From: Enterocloster lavalensis | Lineage (GTDB): Bacteria > Bacillota > Clostridia > Lachnospirales > Lachnospiraceae | Reading direction: 5' to 3' | Assembly: GCF_902364025.1 (NCBI RefSeq) | Contig: NZ_CABJCG010000011.1 | Location: forward strand, 178,483 to 242,482 | DNA length: 64,000 nucleotides | Shown: piece after piece, positions 25,432 to 34,380 of the stretch | Numbering within the stretch: position 1 is the first letter of the stretch | Layout of the letters: the number at the start of each line of letters is the position of its first letter | The notes under the pieces: model-generated | The model's database searches: none | Told to the model about the DNA's origin: nothing | Seen by the model: the letters and a program-made list of their open reading frames with translations, nothing else | Translations under genes and position numbers: made by a program

Positions 25432-26295
25432 ATGAAAAAAGCATTGTTCCTCGTTCCCCTGCTGGCCCTGTTTCTAAGCGCCTGCTCCTCATCCTCCAGC
25501 TACTTCTCCACCTTCACCGCCGAAGGTTCGAAGTCTCAGTACAAACAGACCGGAACCGTTCACATAAAAGACGACGAAAATGCCGTTTCCCTCTACGTGA
25601 ACGCGGCTTCCCCCGCCGCCATCACCCTCACCGGCAAACTGTCCAACAGCTCCGGCGATCCCTCCCTGATCTGCCAGTACCCCGACGGCACCATGTATTT
25701 GATCGCAGACAGCCGGACTACGTCTCTGGACACCAAAATCCCGCTGCAGGCCGGATTAAACCGGATCCGCTTCGACGGTTCCGACTCCGTCCTGGACTTC
25801 GAACTGGTCTACACGGGCTTAAATTCGCCTGAAATCCTCGGTTACGGCCAGTCCCAGTCGGAGGCCGAGACCGTCCCGTCGGACGCCCCTTCAATCTCAG
25901 GCTTGATTTCCGGCTCTCCGGATGCAGAGCTGCACAGCTCCGCCTCCAACCTGTTCACCAAGGTTTCCCAGCCGGCCGCTCTTCTGGAATTTCAGTTGGA
26001 AAAGGAGACGGACATCACCGTATTCGTGGCCGCCGACCTGCGCAACAACAGTTCCGGGCGCTTTAAAGCCGGTGTCTTTGACGTCACCCTCAAAGGCGAC
26101 AACTACCCGGACACCGAGATCATCCACCACGCCACCGCGGACAGCTCCTGGGGCGACTTTCTCTGGACCGACCACAACCTGGCAAAGCTCACCCTTCCCA
26201 AAGGCAGTTACCAGCTGATTTTAAGTGAGGTCAGCGGTAAAAACTATGCGCTCCGCCTGGATACCGCCGTATACCCCACGGACACGCCCCAGTGA
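25432..26295 (+). CDS. Predicted lipoprotein of unknown function
   Basis: A 287-residue protein with signal peptide MKKALFLVPLLALFLSAC (lipid Cys18) and a serine-rich start. Two beta-rich segments are visible: residues ~35-125 (TGTVHIKDDENAVSLYVNAASPAAITLTGKL, DFELVYTG) and ~165-285 (LEFQLEKETDITVFVAADLRNNSSGRF, YQLILSEVSGKNYALRLDTAVY). Both look like jelly-roll or pre-peptidase C-terminal-type sandwiches that could bind sugar or protein on the cell surface. I do not recognise a named family. An AAGGAGG site fixes the start. It stands alone, convergent with nothing and followed by a 312-bp gap. Confidence 0.8.
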   Translation: MKKALFLVPLLALFLSACSSSSSYFSTFTAEGSKSQYKQTGTVHIKDDENAVSLYVNAASPAAITLTGKLSNSSGDPSLICQYPDGTMYLIADSRTTSLDTKIPLQAGLNRIRFDGSDSVLDFELVYTGLNSPEILGYGQSQSEAETVPSDAPSISGLISGSPDAELHSSASNLFTKVSQPAALLEFQLEKETDITVFVAADLRNNSSGRFKAGVFDVTLKGDNYPDTEIIHHATADSSWGDFLWTDHNLAKLTLPKGSYQLILSEVSGKNYALRLDTAVYPTDTPQ

Positions 26296-26607
26296 CCGTG
26301 GACCGGCGGCAGCACGCAGGCAGGCGCTGCTTTCTTCCCCTCCCGCCCCTCTCCTGTACATGCTTGAGCCGTTCCATTTCTCCACGGCCTGCCCCTAACT
26401 CGTTTCCCTATTTTCTCAAACTCATGTCCCCATGTAATTCCATCTTATCGTCCAACCTTTCGCCATTATCCCACCTTATATCTGATAATTCTTAACTTTC
26501 TTCGAATAATTCTGTCGAATTTTGAAATTCTATTTCTCTTTTTTCCAACATATGGTACAATAAGTCCAACAACATTAACAATTATTTAACAATGGAAAGG
26601 AGTTCCT
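26296..26607. promoter_or_regulatory. Intergenic region with flotillin promoter
   Basis: No gene seen. A small GCAGC/GCTGC hairpin followed by TTTCTT (26309-26335) may end the lipoprotein transcript. An extended -10 TGGTACAAT (hexamer 26556-26561) precedes the flotillin gene with no good -35 box, as extended -10 promoters allow. The rest is C/T-rich. Confidence 0.45.
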
Positions 26608-28140
26608 ATGTTTGACTTCAATCTTATCATCACCGCGCTTCCTATTGTATTAGCGGTCATTGTGGTGCTTGTCATCATCACACAGGGTTATGTAAAGGCT
26701 CCGCCGGATCACGCGTTTATCATCTCGGGCCTGCGCAAAACTCCGCGTGTGCTCATCGGACGCGCCGGGATCAAGATCCCCTTCTTCGAGCAGCTGGATA
26801 AACTGTATCTGGGGCAGATCACGGTGGACATCAAGACCGACGAGTACATCCCCACCAACGACTTTATCAACGTCATGGTGGACGCTGTGGCCAAAGTGAG
26901 AGTCGCGGACGACGAGGAGCGGATGAAGCTGGCCATGCGGAACTTCCTGAACAAAGAGCCTGCCAGAATCGCCTCCGACCTTCAGGACTCCCTTCAGGGC
27001 AACATGCGTGAGATCATCGGCACCCTGACGCTGCGGGCCATCAACACGGACCGCGACTCTTTCTCCGACCAGGTAATGACAAAAGCCTCCAAAGACATGG
27101 AAAAACTGGGCATCGACATCCTCTCCTGCAACATCCAGAACGTGACGGATGAGCACGGGTTGATCCAGGATTTAGGTATGGACAATACCTCCAAGATCCG
27201 CAAGGACGCTTCCATCGCCAAGGCCGAGGCGGAGCGCGATATCGCCATCGCCCAGGCCGCAGCCGACAACGCGGCCAACGACGCCCGGGTAATCGCCGAG
27301 ACGGAGATCGCCCAGAAGAACAACGAGCTGGCCATCAAGAAAGCGGAGCTGCAGAAGGCCTCCGACACCAAGAAGGCCGAGGCGGACGCCGCCTATGAGA
27401 TCCAGAAACAGGAGCAGGAGCGGACCATCCAGACCGCCACGGTCAATGCCCAGATCGCCCGCGCCGAGCGCGAAGCCGAACTGCGCAGGCAGGAAGTTGC
27501 AGTTCAGCAGCAGGCCCTGGAAGCCGAGATCAACAAGAAAGCCGACGCCGACCGCTACGCCATTGAGCAGGCCGCAGCAGCCGGTCTGACCAAACGGCAG
27601 CGCGAGGCCGAGGCTAAAAAATACGAGCAGGAGCAGGAAGCCCTGGCCAAGAAGGCCCTGGCAGAAGCCCAGAAATACTCCATGCTTCAGGAGGCCGAGG
27701 GTATCCGCGCCAAAGGCGAGGCCGAGGCCTCGGCGATCCGCGCCAAGGCTCTGGCGGAGGCCGAAGGTATGGAGAAGAAGGCCGAGGCTTACCAGAAGTA
27801 CAACAAAGCGGCTATGGCCGAGATGATGATCAACGTGCTGCCTGATATCGCCGGAAAGATCGCGGAGCCTCTGGCCGCCATCGACAAGATCACTATCATC
27901 GGCGGAAACGGCGACACGGACAACGGCGTGAGCACCATAGCGGGAAACGTACCTGTGGTCATGGCAAAGCTCTTTGAGTCCATGAAGGAAACCACCGGCG
28001 TGGATCTGGCCGAGATCATGAAAGCCGATACATACGACGCCAAGGTCACCCGGAACGTGAACCTGACCGGCGCACCCGACATTATCCTTGGCAGCGAAGC
28101 AGGGCAGAATGCTTCCGGCGCGGATCAGACGCAGCCGTAA
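26608..28140 (+). CDS. floT: Flotillin-like SPFH-domain membrane scaffold protein
   Basis: A 510-residue protein. One N-terminal membrane segment (residues ~6-27) is followed by the SPFH/band-7 domain (YVKAPPDHAFIISGLRKTPRVLIGRAGIKIPFFEQLDKL, residues ~31-215). A long Ala/Glu/Lys-rich coiled coil comes next (~215-395: QREAEAKKYEQEQEALAKKALAEAQKY, then KGEAEASAIRAKALAEAEG). The C-terminal ~100 residues resemble YuaG (KAAMAEMMINVLPDIAGKIAEPLAAIDKITIIGG). Flotillins organise lipid-ordered membrane domains. The usual NfeD partner is not adjacent. The gene is followed by a clear terminator. Confidence 0.93.
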   Translation: MFDFNLIITALPIVLAVIVVLVIITQGYVKAPPDHAFIISGLRKTPRVLIGRAGIKIPFFEQLDKLYLGQITVDIKTDEYIPTNDFINVMVDAVAKVRVADDEERMKLAMRNFLNKEPARIASDLQDSLQGNMREIIGTLTLRAINTDRDSFSDQVMTKASKDMEKLGIDILSCNIQNVTDEHGLIQDLGMDNTSKIRKDASIAKAEAERDIAIAQAAADNAANDARVIAETEIAQKNNELAIKKAELQKASDTKKAEADAAYEIQKQEQERTIQTATVNAQIARAEREAELRRQEVAVQQQALEAEINKKADADRYAIEQAAAAGLTKRQREAEAKKYEQEQEALAKKALAEAQKYSMLQEAEGIRAKGEAEASAIRAKALAEAEGMEKKAEAYQKYNKAAMAEMMINVLPDIAGKIAEPLAAIDKITIIGGNGDTDNGVSTIAGNVPVVMAKLFESMKETTGVDLAEIMKADTYDAKVTRNVNLTGAPDIILGSEAGQNASGADQTQP

Positions 28141-28154
28141 ACCGGAAATAACCG

Positions 28155-28192
28155 CACGGGCGGCAGACCAATCTCTGCCGCCCGTGTTTTTT
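28155..28192 (+). terminator. Terminator of the flotillin gene
   Basis: CACGGGCGGCAGA (28155-28167) pairs with TCTGCCGCCCGTG (28173-28185) and is followed by a T run. Confidence 0.9.
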
Positions 28193-28252
28193 GACGTTCC
28201 TTCTGGTCAAATCCCGCCTACTGTGCTAAACTATCCCCGAGGTGATAAACAA

Positions 28253-28486
28253 ATGAATCCTATGAATCTATTGCAGTTAAAACCCGCCTGGGAGCAGTTC
28301 CGTTCGAACCATCCGAAACTGATCCAGTTTATCAGGGCTTCCGCCCGTGAGGGCGTCATGGACGAGGGAACGCTGATCGAGATCAATATCACGACCAGCG
28401 CCGGAAAATCCCTCTCCTCCAACATCCGCGTCCGCCAGTCCGACCTGGAATTTCTGCGGGCGCTGAAGGATATGATGGAAGATTGA
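28253..28486 (+). CDS. Small conserved-looking protein of unknown function (77 aa)
   Basis: Starts MNPMNLLQLKPAWEQFRSNHPKL after GAGGTGAT. It is mostly helical at both ends, with a central beta segment LIEINITTSAGKSLSSNIRVRQSDLEFL. The codon pattern and ribosome site support a real gene. It lies between the flotillin terminator and its own terminator, so it is monocistronic. I recognise no domain. It has the feel of short Lachnospiraceae hypothetical proteins carried in several copies per genome. Confidence 0.7.
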   Translation: MNPMNLLQLKPAWEQFRSNHPKLIQFIRASAREGVMDEGTLIEINITTSAGKSLSSNIRVRQSDLEFLRALKDMMED

Positions 28487-28498
28487 GGAGAGGATGGT

Positions 28499-28556
28499 CT
28501 AAAAAGCACAGAAAGCGGCTTACATGCGAGTTCGATGCTGCTTCCTGTGCTTTTTT
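28499..28556 (+). terminator. Terminator containing the conserved GCTTACAwGCGAG loop (element B)
   Basis: AAAAAGCACAG (28501-28511) pairs with CTGTGCTTTTTT (28545-28556) and ends in T. Its loop, GCGGCTTACATGCGAG, nearly matches the loop of element A (20807-20937) and element C (61628-61713). Ordinary terminator loops are not conserved, so this copy joins the same family. Confidence 0.75.
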
Positions 28557-28608
28557 GTTATCTGACCTCCCATTTTGTCAAAATTGTTAGAATATATTTC
28601 ATATAATA

Positions 28609-28637
28609 TTGAAAAATTTGGAAATTTGCGGTAAAAT
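28609..28637 (+). promoter_or_regulatory. Promoter of the RyR-TIR-AAA cassette
   Basis: TTGAAA (28609-28614), a 17-bp spacer and TAAAAT (28632-28637), about 33 bp before the first ATG, which has an AAGGAGGGA site. A second TATAAT at 28602-28607 could serve an alternative start. The surrounding 100 bp are markedly AT-rich. No promoter is apparent between the three cassette genes. Confidence 0.65.
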
Positions 28638-28669
28638 TAACCAGACAAATCATTCTAAGGAGGGATCTT

Positions 28670-30613
28670 ATGTCCCAATTTACAATCCGCTACAAAAAGC
28701 AAATTTTTGTAGGATTAACCGCGGTGGTACTCCTGCTGTCACTGATCGGAAGTTATCAGTATTACAGCGCATATGCCGCTCAGGTTGCACCGGACCGCTT
28801 TTGGTCGGCAATTTTGTATAGCACAATACAACTCTATGTATTTTCTCCAACAGCCAGCCCGGGCGAAGCTACCCCGTTATGCTACGAAATCGCTAAATGG
28901 GCCGCGCCGCTATGCACTGCACTCTGGCTTTTCAACGCGCTGGAGTCTTTGTTCCGGCATCAGCTCGGACTCCTGAAGCGGCGCATAGGAAAGAAAAAAC
29001 AGCTGGCTGTTTTCGGTTATAACGACTTAAGTGATATCTTTATTCAGAATCTGATTCAAAATAACAAAAAAAGCCGTAATTCCAACGACCAGAAGCGCAC
29101 GATTCTGCTGGTTGTAGAGAAACCTCTTGAAAAAGAGACAAGCCTTGTATTGGAGCGGAGCGGCGTAACGATCCTCCAGATAGATCTTTTCAATCAGGAT
29201 CATTTTCCTCTGTGGGAACAGTTCCGAAAACTGCAGGTCGAAACGCTCAGTGAAGCTATTTTATTTTATGATGAGTCTACGTGGAATTTCACAATCCTGA
29301 CAGGTCTTCTCGAATATATTGGGAAAAAATGGGGTTCCGCAAGCAATAGCAAGCACAGACTTTCCTGCGCGATCCGCTGTGAAGACCGCACTGTGCAAAA
29401 AATAATTGCCGACTACTGCGACCAGCATGACGAGGCCAATCATCTGAGTCTCAGCATGTTCAGTATACCGGATATCGCGGCAAACGCACTGTTTCAAGAA
29501 CATCCCCTTTTCGAAAACTGCCTCTCTGCCGTGCCCTTAGCGCCGGACATGAACGCCGGTCATATATTATCCCACATTCCCAATCCCCATCTGCTGATTG
29601 CCGGAGTTGGGCGGTATGGTCAGGCTGTACTGGAAAAAGCCCTTCTTTCCGGCACGTTAAGTCCCTGTTCCAAAGTCAAAGGCCATGAAAAGCTGAAAAT
29701 TACGATCATCGATTCTGAGGCTCTCCGCTTCCGGGATATTCTGGAATCCCGCTATCCGCGCCTCAGGACATTGTGTGAGATTGAATACATTGCCTCAGAC
29801 ATAAGAAGCTCTCAAGTTGAAAAGCAGCTGGCTGGGCTTGCGCCGGTCACTTTTATTGCAATCTGTTTTTCAAACCAGACCACCTGCGTCTATGCCATGG
29901 AGAAGCTCCGGGCTTATCTGACAGCCTGCGCTAAAGGAACCGGACAGCCCTGCATCGATCCCGGTACAGTGCCTATTGCGGTTCGGATGAAGAACGACGA
30001 TGCCGTGATCCGCTATCGAACGAACAATACTCCTATCTGCCCCTTTGGGACTATTGGGCAGATTCTCACCTTCGGAAACATAGTCCGGTATGATATGGAG
30101 GAGCAGGCAAAATCGTTCCACCAAACATACATGGAGCTGCAGACCCTGATTCATCCGCAGGCAAGTAAACCGGCCCATCGGGACGACCTTTGGAACGCCT
30201 TACTTTATGAAAAAAAGGAGGCCTGCCGGGCACAGGTTCTGAACCGCCCGTATTTCCTGGCGCTGATCAAACGGCTGAAGCCGCTGCCGGACCGCTGCGA
30301 GGCTCTGGATTACCAGGACGGCGCAGACCGTTTTCTGGAGAAGCTGGCCGCTTATCCTGATCTGGATTCGCTGGCCCATCTTGAACATACAAGGTGGTGC
30401 GCGTTCTGCTATTGCTGCGGATATGCCGGATGGAACCCGGAACCAGGTGAAAAGGGACAGGAGCACCGATTTGTGCTGGAGGACGGGAAAATATGCTTTG
30501 GCAAGGTACATAATTGCCTGATCGACGACTGGAATGAATTAAAAATGGACCCGACAGCGAGAAATACCATTATTTACGACGTATGCAGCATTTATGGATA
30601 CGCCGGAATTTAA
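28670..30613 (+). CDS. Two-TM protein with tandem Rossmann (TrkA-N/RCK-like) domains and C-terminal RyR-like domain
   Basis: A 647-residue protein and first gene of the cassette. TM1 (~11-29) and TM2 (~72-95) flank a pore-helix-like segment DRFWSAILYSTIQLYVFSP (~42-60), as in a channel. Two Rossmann-like units follow: KKQLAVFGYNDLSDIFIQNLI (~110-130) and LLIAGVGRYGQAVLEKALL (GxGxxG at ~312-317), the latter with ITIIDSEALRFRDILESRYPRL and IEYIASDIR typical of TrkA-N/RCK NAD-binding domains. The C-terminus (~565-647) has LAHLEHTRWCAFCYCCGYAGW and HNCLIDDWNEL, a degenerate RyR repeat (compare HERW and HPDLxPYxEL in the third gene). The canonical potassium filter TVGYG is absent. A membrane effector or NAD-sensing channel is inferred. 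Confidence 0.8.
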   Translation: MSQFTIRYKKQIFVGLTAVVLLLSLIGSYQYYSAYAAQVAPDRFWSAILYSTIQLYVFSPTASPGEATPLCYEIAKWAAPLCTALWLFNALESLFRHQLGLLKRRIGKKKQLAVFGYNDLSDIFIQNLIQNNKKSRNSNDQKRTILLVVEKPLEKETSLVLERSGVTILQIDLFNQDHFPLWEQFRKLQVETLSEAILFYDESTWNFTILTGLLEYIGKKWGSASNSKHRLSCAIRCEDRTVQKIIADYCDQHDEANHLSLSMFSIPDIAANALFQEHPLFENCLSAVPLAPDMNAGHILSHIPNPHLLIAGVGRYGQAVLEKALLSGTLSPCSKVKGHEKLKITIIDSEALRFRDILESRYPRLRTLCEIEYIASDIRSSQVEKQLAGLAPVTFIAICFSNQTTCVYAMEKLRAYLTACAKGTGQPCIDPGTVPIAVRMKNDDAVIRYRTNNTPICPFGTIGQILTFGNIVRYDMEEQAKSFHQTYMELQTLIHPQASKPAHRDDLWNALLYEKKEACRAQVLNRPYFLALIKRLKPLPDRCEALDYQDGADRFLEKLAAYPDLDSLAHLEHTRWCAFCYCCGYAGWNPEPGEKGQEHRFVLEDGKICFGKVHNCLIDDWNELKMDPTARNTIIYDVCSIYGYAGI

Positions 30614-30635
30614 TAAAGAAAAGGAGAAATAGAGA

Positions 30636-32399
30636 ATGGGAGCGAAAACGGCAATAAAAGATATGCTGTTAGCGGAGATCAAACAGGAAATTCAGCAGCA
30701 TCAAGTAGATCTCGATCAGAATTATGTGTTTATCAGTTATGCGCACAAGGATGATCGGGTGGTTTATCCCAAGGTTCTGGAGTGGATCAGGGCCGGCTAC
30801 AATATTTACATTGACACCGATTTCGAAAATCACGGAAGTGACGAAAACTGGGTTTCTATTATGACGGACAGAATCCAGGACAGCGCCTGTGTCATGGCGG
30901 TTTGCTTCTGTAGCGAACATTACTGCTTCAGTTATGCGTCTCTGATCGAACTGCTCACAATGAAATCCAAAAGAACCCTTGAATTCCGCAAAGGTTATGG
31001 CGCGGAGAACCCGGACACGCCGATCGACATTATCATGCTGGAAAATCAGCCCGTCTCAGAAGGCAGAAAATTCAGCCCAGATGCAGAAGCAGCTTACAGA
31101 GACATCTACTTTCCAGAGATGAGAAACAGGGGCGGTAACGAATTTTTAGGTAGTAAGCCGCTGGAGGAGAGTCTGCTCCGCGAAGGTCTGATTACCCTAT
31201 ATGGCGAGGAAACGGCCAATTTAAAGATTAGTATTCTAAAATCGGGTTACAAAAAAACATATAAGAATTTTTATCCTGCTATTGCCATTATCGTCAATGA
31301 ATGGTTCATGAAAAACAATCTGAACGGAAACACAAAATCCCTTAATTCTCCCGGCGTTCTGGCGCGTTTCACAGAGCTGGAGGTATACCAATCAACTAAT
31401 CAGGAGCCTGAAGAAACTGCAGCTTCCGACCATGCAGAAGAAGTATTATCGGCGACCGCCGTTCAACCGGCCTCCGAAGACGTTCCTCAGCGCCCGGATG
31501 AGACAATATCCGCCTCCTCATCTCCTCACCCCTCGGCTCTGAAGACCTATCACGCCAAAAACGCCGCCATCACCCAGATAAACGACCGGGAATTTTTACT
31601 GCACAGTGGCGCCCACATCCGCAAGAAAACCGCAGATTCATGTGCAGAAAGATCCAGGCGTCTCAGACTGGAATCTCTGGATAAGGGAGAATGGCAGGAT
31701 ATGGGGGATTATTATATTCTGCGGCAGGACAAATTATTCAAAAGCCTGTCTGGCGCCGCAGGCTACATTACAGGCAGCAGCGTAAACGGAAATCTGTTCT
31801 GGAACTGCGAAGAGGCGGCAGTTTCCAAACCCGCGAAAAAAGCAGCCCCAACGACGCAGACCAGTGATCAGCCTCAAAAAAAGACCGACATTCGGATTGA
31901 TTTCGTCCCGGAACCGGTCACACCGGTAGCAAAAACAGAGCGCGGAAATGTGACTCTGGGTGAAATCCGCGAGAAAATGGCGAGTGACCCTTCCTTCTGC
32001 CAGCGCTTGGGAAACCTGCGCAAAAACGACCTTCCCTTTGGCGCAAAATCCTATATGGATTATGCTATGGCGGCTGTGCTGGGAGGCTGTAATGAAGTAA
32101 AAGAGACTTACCAGAAAAATTACTACAATTTCTGTGTCGCCAGCACGGACAAGAAAGAAAATGCGAAAGTGAGCGCCACTTGGACCTGGCCGTCCAATGC
32201 GCGAAAAACTATAGGATATGTGGGTTCCGGTATCATCAACCGCGAAATCAACAGTCTTTTTGAAAATCTTCCACAATCCACCACGATCAATCAACTGATC
32301 GAAAACTTTGAGGCATGCCGTGAAGAAGCCTATATCACAAAGAAAAACAACCTGGTGCTTCTTGCGCTCAGCGAACTGGCGAGAGTATACAGCGAATAA
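30636..32399 (+). CDS. TIR-domain protein with DUF4357-like domain
   Basis: A 587-residue protein 22 nt downstream of the RyR/TrkA-N gene. Residues 28-150 form a TIR domain: YVFISYAHKDDRVVYPKVLEWI (box 1), YNIYIDTDFENHGSDENW (BB-loop region), then CVMAVCFCSEHYCFSYASLIELL with Glu105 at the place of the catalytic Glu of NAD-cleaving TIRs. A Ser/Glu-rich linker (~255-300) leads to a DUF4357-like domain (~320-390: SGAHIRKKT... LFKSLSGAAGYITGSSVNGNLFW). A C-terminal helical domain of unknown type (~435-587, SYMDYAMAAVLGG) ends the protein. NADase activity is possible but not shown. It could instead be a scaffold. Confidence 0.85.
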   Translation: MGAKTAIKDMLLAEIKQEIQQHQVDLDQNYVFISYAHKDDRVVYPKVLEWIRAGYNIYIDTDFENHGSDENWVSIMTDRIQDSACVMAVCFCSEHYCFSYASLIELLTMKSKRTLEFRKGYGAENPDTPIDIIMLENQPVSEGRKFSPDAEAAYRDIYFPEMRNRGGNEFLGSKPLEESLLREGLITLYGEETANLKISILKSGYKKTYKNFYPAIAIIVNEWFMKNNLNGNTKSLNSPGVLARFTELEVYQSTNQEPEETAASDHAEEVLSATAVQPASEDVPQRPDETISASSSPHPSALKTYHAKNAAITQINDREFLLHSGAHIRKKTADSCAERSRRLRLESLDKGEWQDMGDYYILRQDKLFKSLSGAAGYITGSSVNGNLFWNCEEAAVSKPAKKAAPTTQTSDQPQKKTDIRIDFVPEPVTPVAKTERGNVTLGEIREKMASDPSFCQRLGNLRKNDLPFGAKSYMDYAMAAVLGGCNEVKETYQKNYYNFCVASTDKKENAKVSATWTWPSNARKTIGYVGSGIINREINSLFENLPQSTTINQLIENFEACREEAYITKKNNLVLLALSELARVYSE

Positions 32400-32422
32400 A
32401 AAACGAAAGGCAGGTATTTTAA

Positions 32423-34369
32423 ATGTTTTTAAGACCAGAATCCGAATATATGGAGTTTCATAATGACCGGGAGCTCTTCACCAAAGCAGATACAGTCCCG
32501 GGAATTCCGCTTTTTACAATGGAGCTTTTGCGCGAAGCGGATTTTCCGATCAGCCGCGGCCTCTCCTACGAAAGAACCGTGGATGAATTTGCTCTGGAGC
32601 TGGAGGGGAACATCAAGTTGTCACGGCTGAAGAAATGTCCTTCTATGGCTGTGCTCCTGGACCGGGCCGGCGTCCTGATCAAGGAGAACGGACAATGGAC
32701 GCTTATCTTTGCTCCAACAAAGGTGGAGGAAAAGGAACTCACAGAAGAGAGCAGCCTTTATGAAGAGTTGAAACGTCAGGCTGAGCTTCTGAAAATCGGC
32801 GAACATTCCGTTGTTCCCGTCCCATCCCGCAGTTACAAAGCCCTTACCGCCAAGAGCTCTCCTTTCTGTATTCTGGACGAATACTGTAAAAACCGTGAGG
32901 GCGGATACCTGGGCGTGGCAAAACAAATCGTATTGGAGGGCACCAGGGAACTTTTCGCCTCCGTGCCGGTCTGCAAATATAATAATCTGGAAACCGCAGA
33001 TATCGAAGAAATTGAAAATTACCGTTCCGTCAGGAATCTGCTGGAAGAATATATCAAAACATATGACGCGAAAACAGCCCGCCAGGCAGAGAAAAAGCCT
33101 GTTTCTCTGGCCGTTTTCGGGACGCCTGGATCAGGGAAATCCTTCGGTGTAAAGCAAATTGCAAAAGGGCTGGGACGATTCCGTATAAGCGTCCTCAATG
33201 TTTCCCAGTATAACTCAATCGAAGAATTATTCAAAGGCCTCGATCATTCCCTGCAGTACGAGGGTAATAAAATTCCCTTAGTATTCTTTGATGAGTTTGA
33301 CGCCGAACTCAACGGAATTTCCAGAGGCTGGCTGAAATATTTCCTGGCTCCCATGCAGGATGCGGAGTATACGCTGGGAAGCGAGACAAAGAAAATCGAC
33401 GGCGCTGTGTTCATTTTTGCAGGCGCAACAGCGACCTCGTTCCAGGAGTTTCTACCTGATTCGGATCCCGAGGCGGTCCATGTATTTAAAAATGTTAAAG
33501 GCCCGGACTTTGTAAGCCGCCTGAAAGGAATTTTGAATATAAAGGGCCCCAACCCAATCTCTATTACGGACCGGAAATTCATCGTCCGCCGCGCTATGCT
33601 GCTGAGAAGCCAGATCATCATGAACGCAGAAGGCATCTATAGCCGGGAAACGGGAAAAATCGCGATCTCCCAGCCGCTGCTGGCCGCGCTGCTTCGGGTT
33701 TCACAATTCCGTCACGGTTCACGTTCCATTGAGTTTCTGTTGGGCATGAGCCGTTTAAGCGGTGTAAAAAAATATACCCCGTCCTGCCTGCCCAGCGACG
33801 AACAACTGGATATCCATCTGGATGTAAAGGATTTCAAGAGCAAGCTCGCCTTTGAACAGATGATGGGCGATGCCGTGGAGGAATACGCGCGGGCCGTACA
33901 TGAAAACTACCGGACAAAACGCTTGGAGGACGCCTGCAGACGAGGAGCATCCGATTCAGAAATCCAGCGGCTCAAATGTGAAGAAAATATGGCGGACTGG
34001 GAACATTTAAAAGAAATTTATAAAGAGGATAACCGGGAACAGATCCGGTATCTGGGCGAACGCTTCGAGCGCAGGGACATGGGCATTGGAATACGCCCGA
34101 CCAGCGAAAATACAGCGGATGCCGTCACCGATCTGTATGGACCGATTCTGGAATGTCTTGCCGAGGCCGAGCACGAGCGCTGGATGCGGATCAAGCTGGA
34201 AAATGGCTGGACAGTCGGCGCACGCGATAATGAGCTCAAACATCACCCGGACCTGATTCCATACAGCGAGCTAAGCGAAGCCGTTAAAGACTATGATCGG
34301 GCGGCAATCCGAAATATTCCAAAGTATCTGGAGATGATCGGGTACGAGCTGTACAGGAAAAATTCATAA
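32423..34369 (+). CDS. AAA ATPase with C-terminal ryanodine-receptor (RyR) domain
   Basis: A 648-residue protein, third in the cassette, 23 nt after the TIR gene. An N-terminal ~220-residue region of unknown fold precedes the ATPase: Walker A FGTPGSGKS (232-240), Walker B IPLVFFDEFDAE (284-295), sensor-1-like AVFIFAGATATS, and an arginine-rich SRGWLKYF insertion. Residues ~570-645 form a clear RyR domain: LAEAEHERWMRIKLENGWTVGARDNELKHHPDLIPYSELSEAVKDYDRAAIRNIPKYLEMIGYEL. That copy is much closer to canonical than the one in the first gene. It may sense a nucleotide or assemble the complex. A terminator follows at once. Confidence 0.88.
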   Translation: MFLRPESEYMEFHNDRELFTKADTVPGIPLFTMELLREADFPISRGLSYERTVDEFALELEGNIKLSRLKKCPSMAVLLDRAGVLIKENGQWTLIFAPTKVEEKELTEESSLYEELKRQAELLKIGEHSVVPVPSRSYKALTAKSSPFCILDEYCKNREGGYLGVAKQIVLEGTRELFASVPVCKYNNLETADIEEIENYRSVRNLLEEYIKTYDAKTARQAEKKPVSLAVFGTPGSGKSFGVKQIAKGLGRFRISVLNVSQYNSIEELFKGLDHSLQYEGNKIPLVFFDEFDAELNGISRGWLKYFLAPMQDAEYTLGSETKKIDGAVFIFAGATATSFQEFLPDSDPEAVHVFKNVKGPDFVSRLKGILNIKGPNPISITDRKFIVRRAMLLRSQIIMNAEGIYSRETGKIAISQPLLAALLRVSQFRHGSRSIEFLLGMSRLSGVKKYTPSCLPSDEQLDIHLDVKDFKSKLAFEQMMGDAVEEYARAVHENYRTKRLEDACRRGASDSEIQRLKCEENMADWEHLKEIYKEDNREQIRYLGERFERRDMGIGIRPTSENTADAVTDLYGPILECLAEAEHERWMRIKLENGWTVGARDNELKHHPDLIPYSELSEAVKDYDRAAIRNIPKYLEMIGYELYRKNS

Positions 34370-34380
34370 TTTTATTGCGA

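Noticed and set aside
28670..34369. Thoeris or CBASS system
   Set aside because: There is a TIR gene but no SIR2/SLOG ThsA and no cyclase or CD-NTase; the RyR and AAA partners do not fit either system.
28670..34369. Integrated mobile element with its own integrase
   Set aside because: The lower GC suggests transfer, but no integrase, transposase, terminal repeats or target duplication were seen in 28140-34430.
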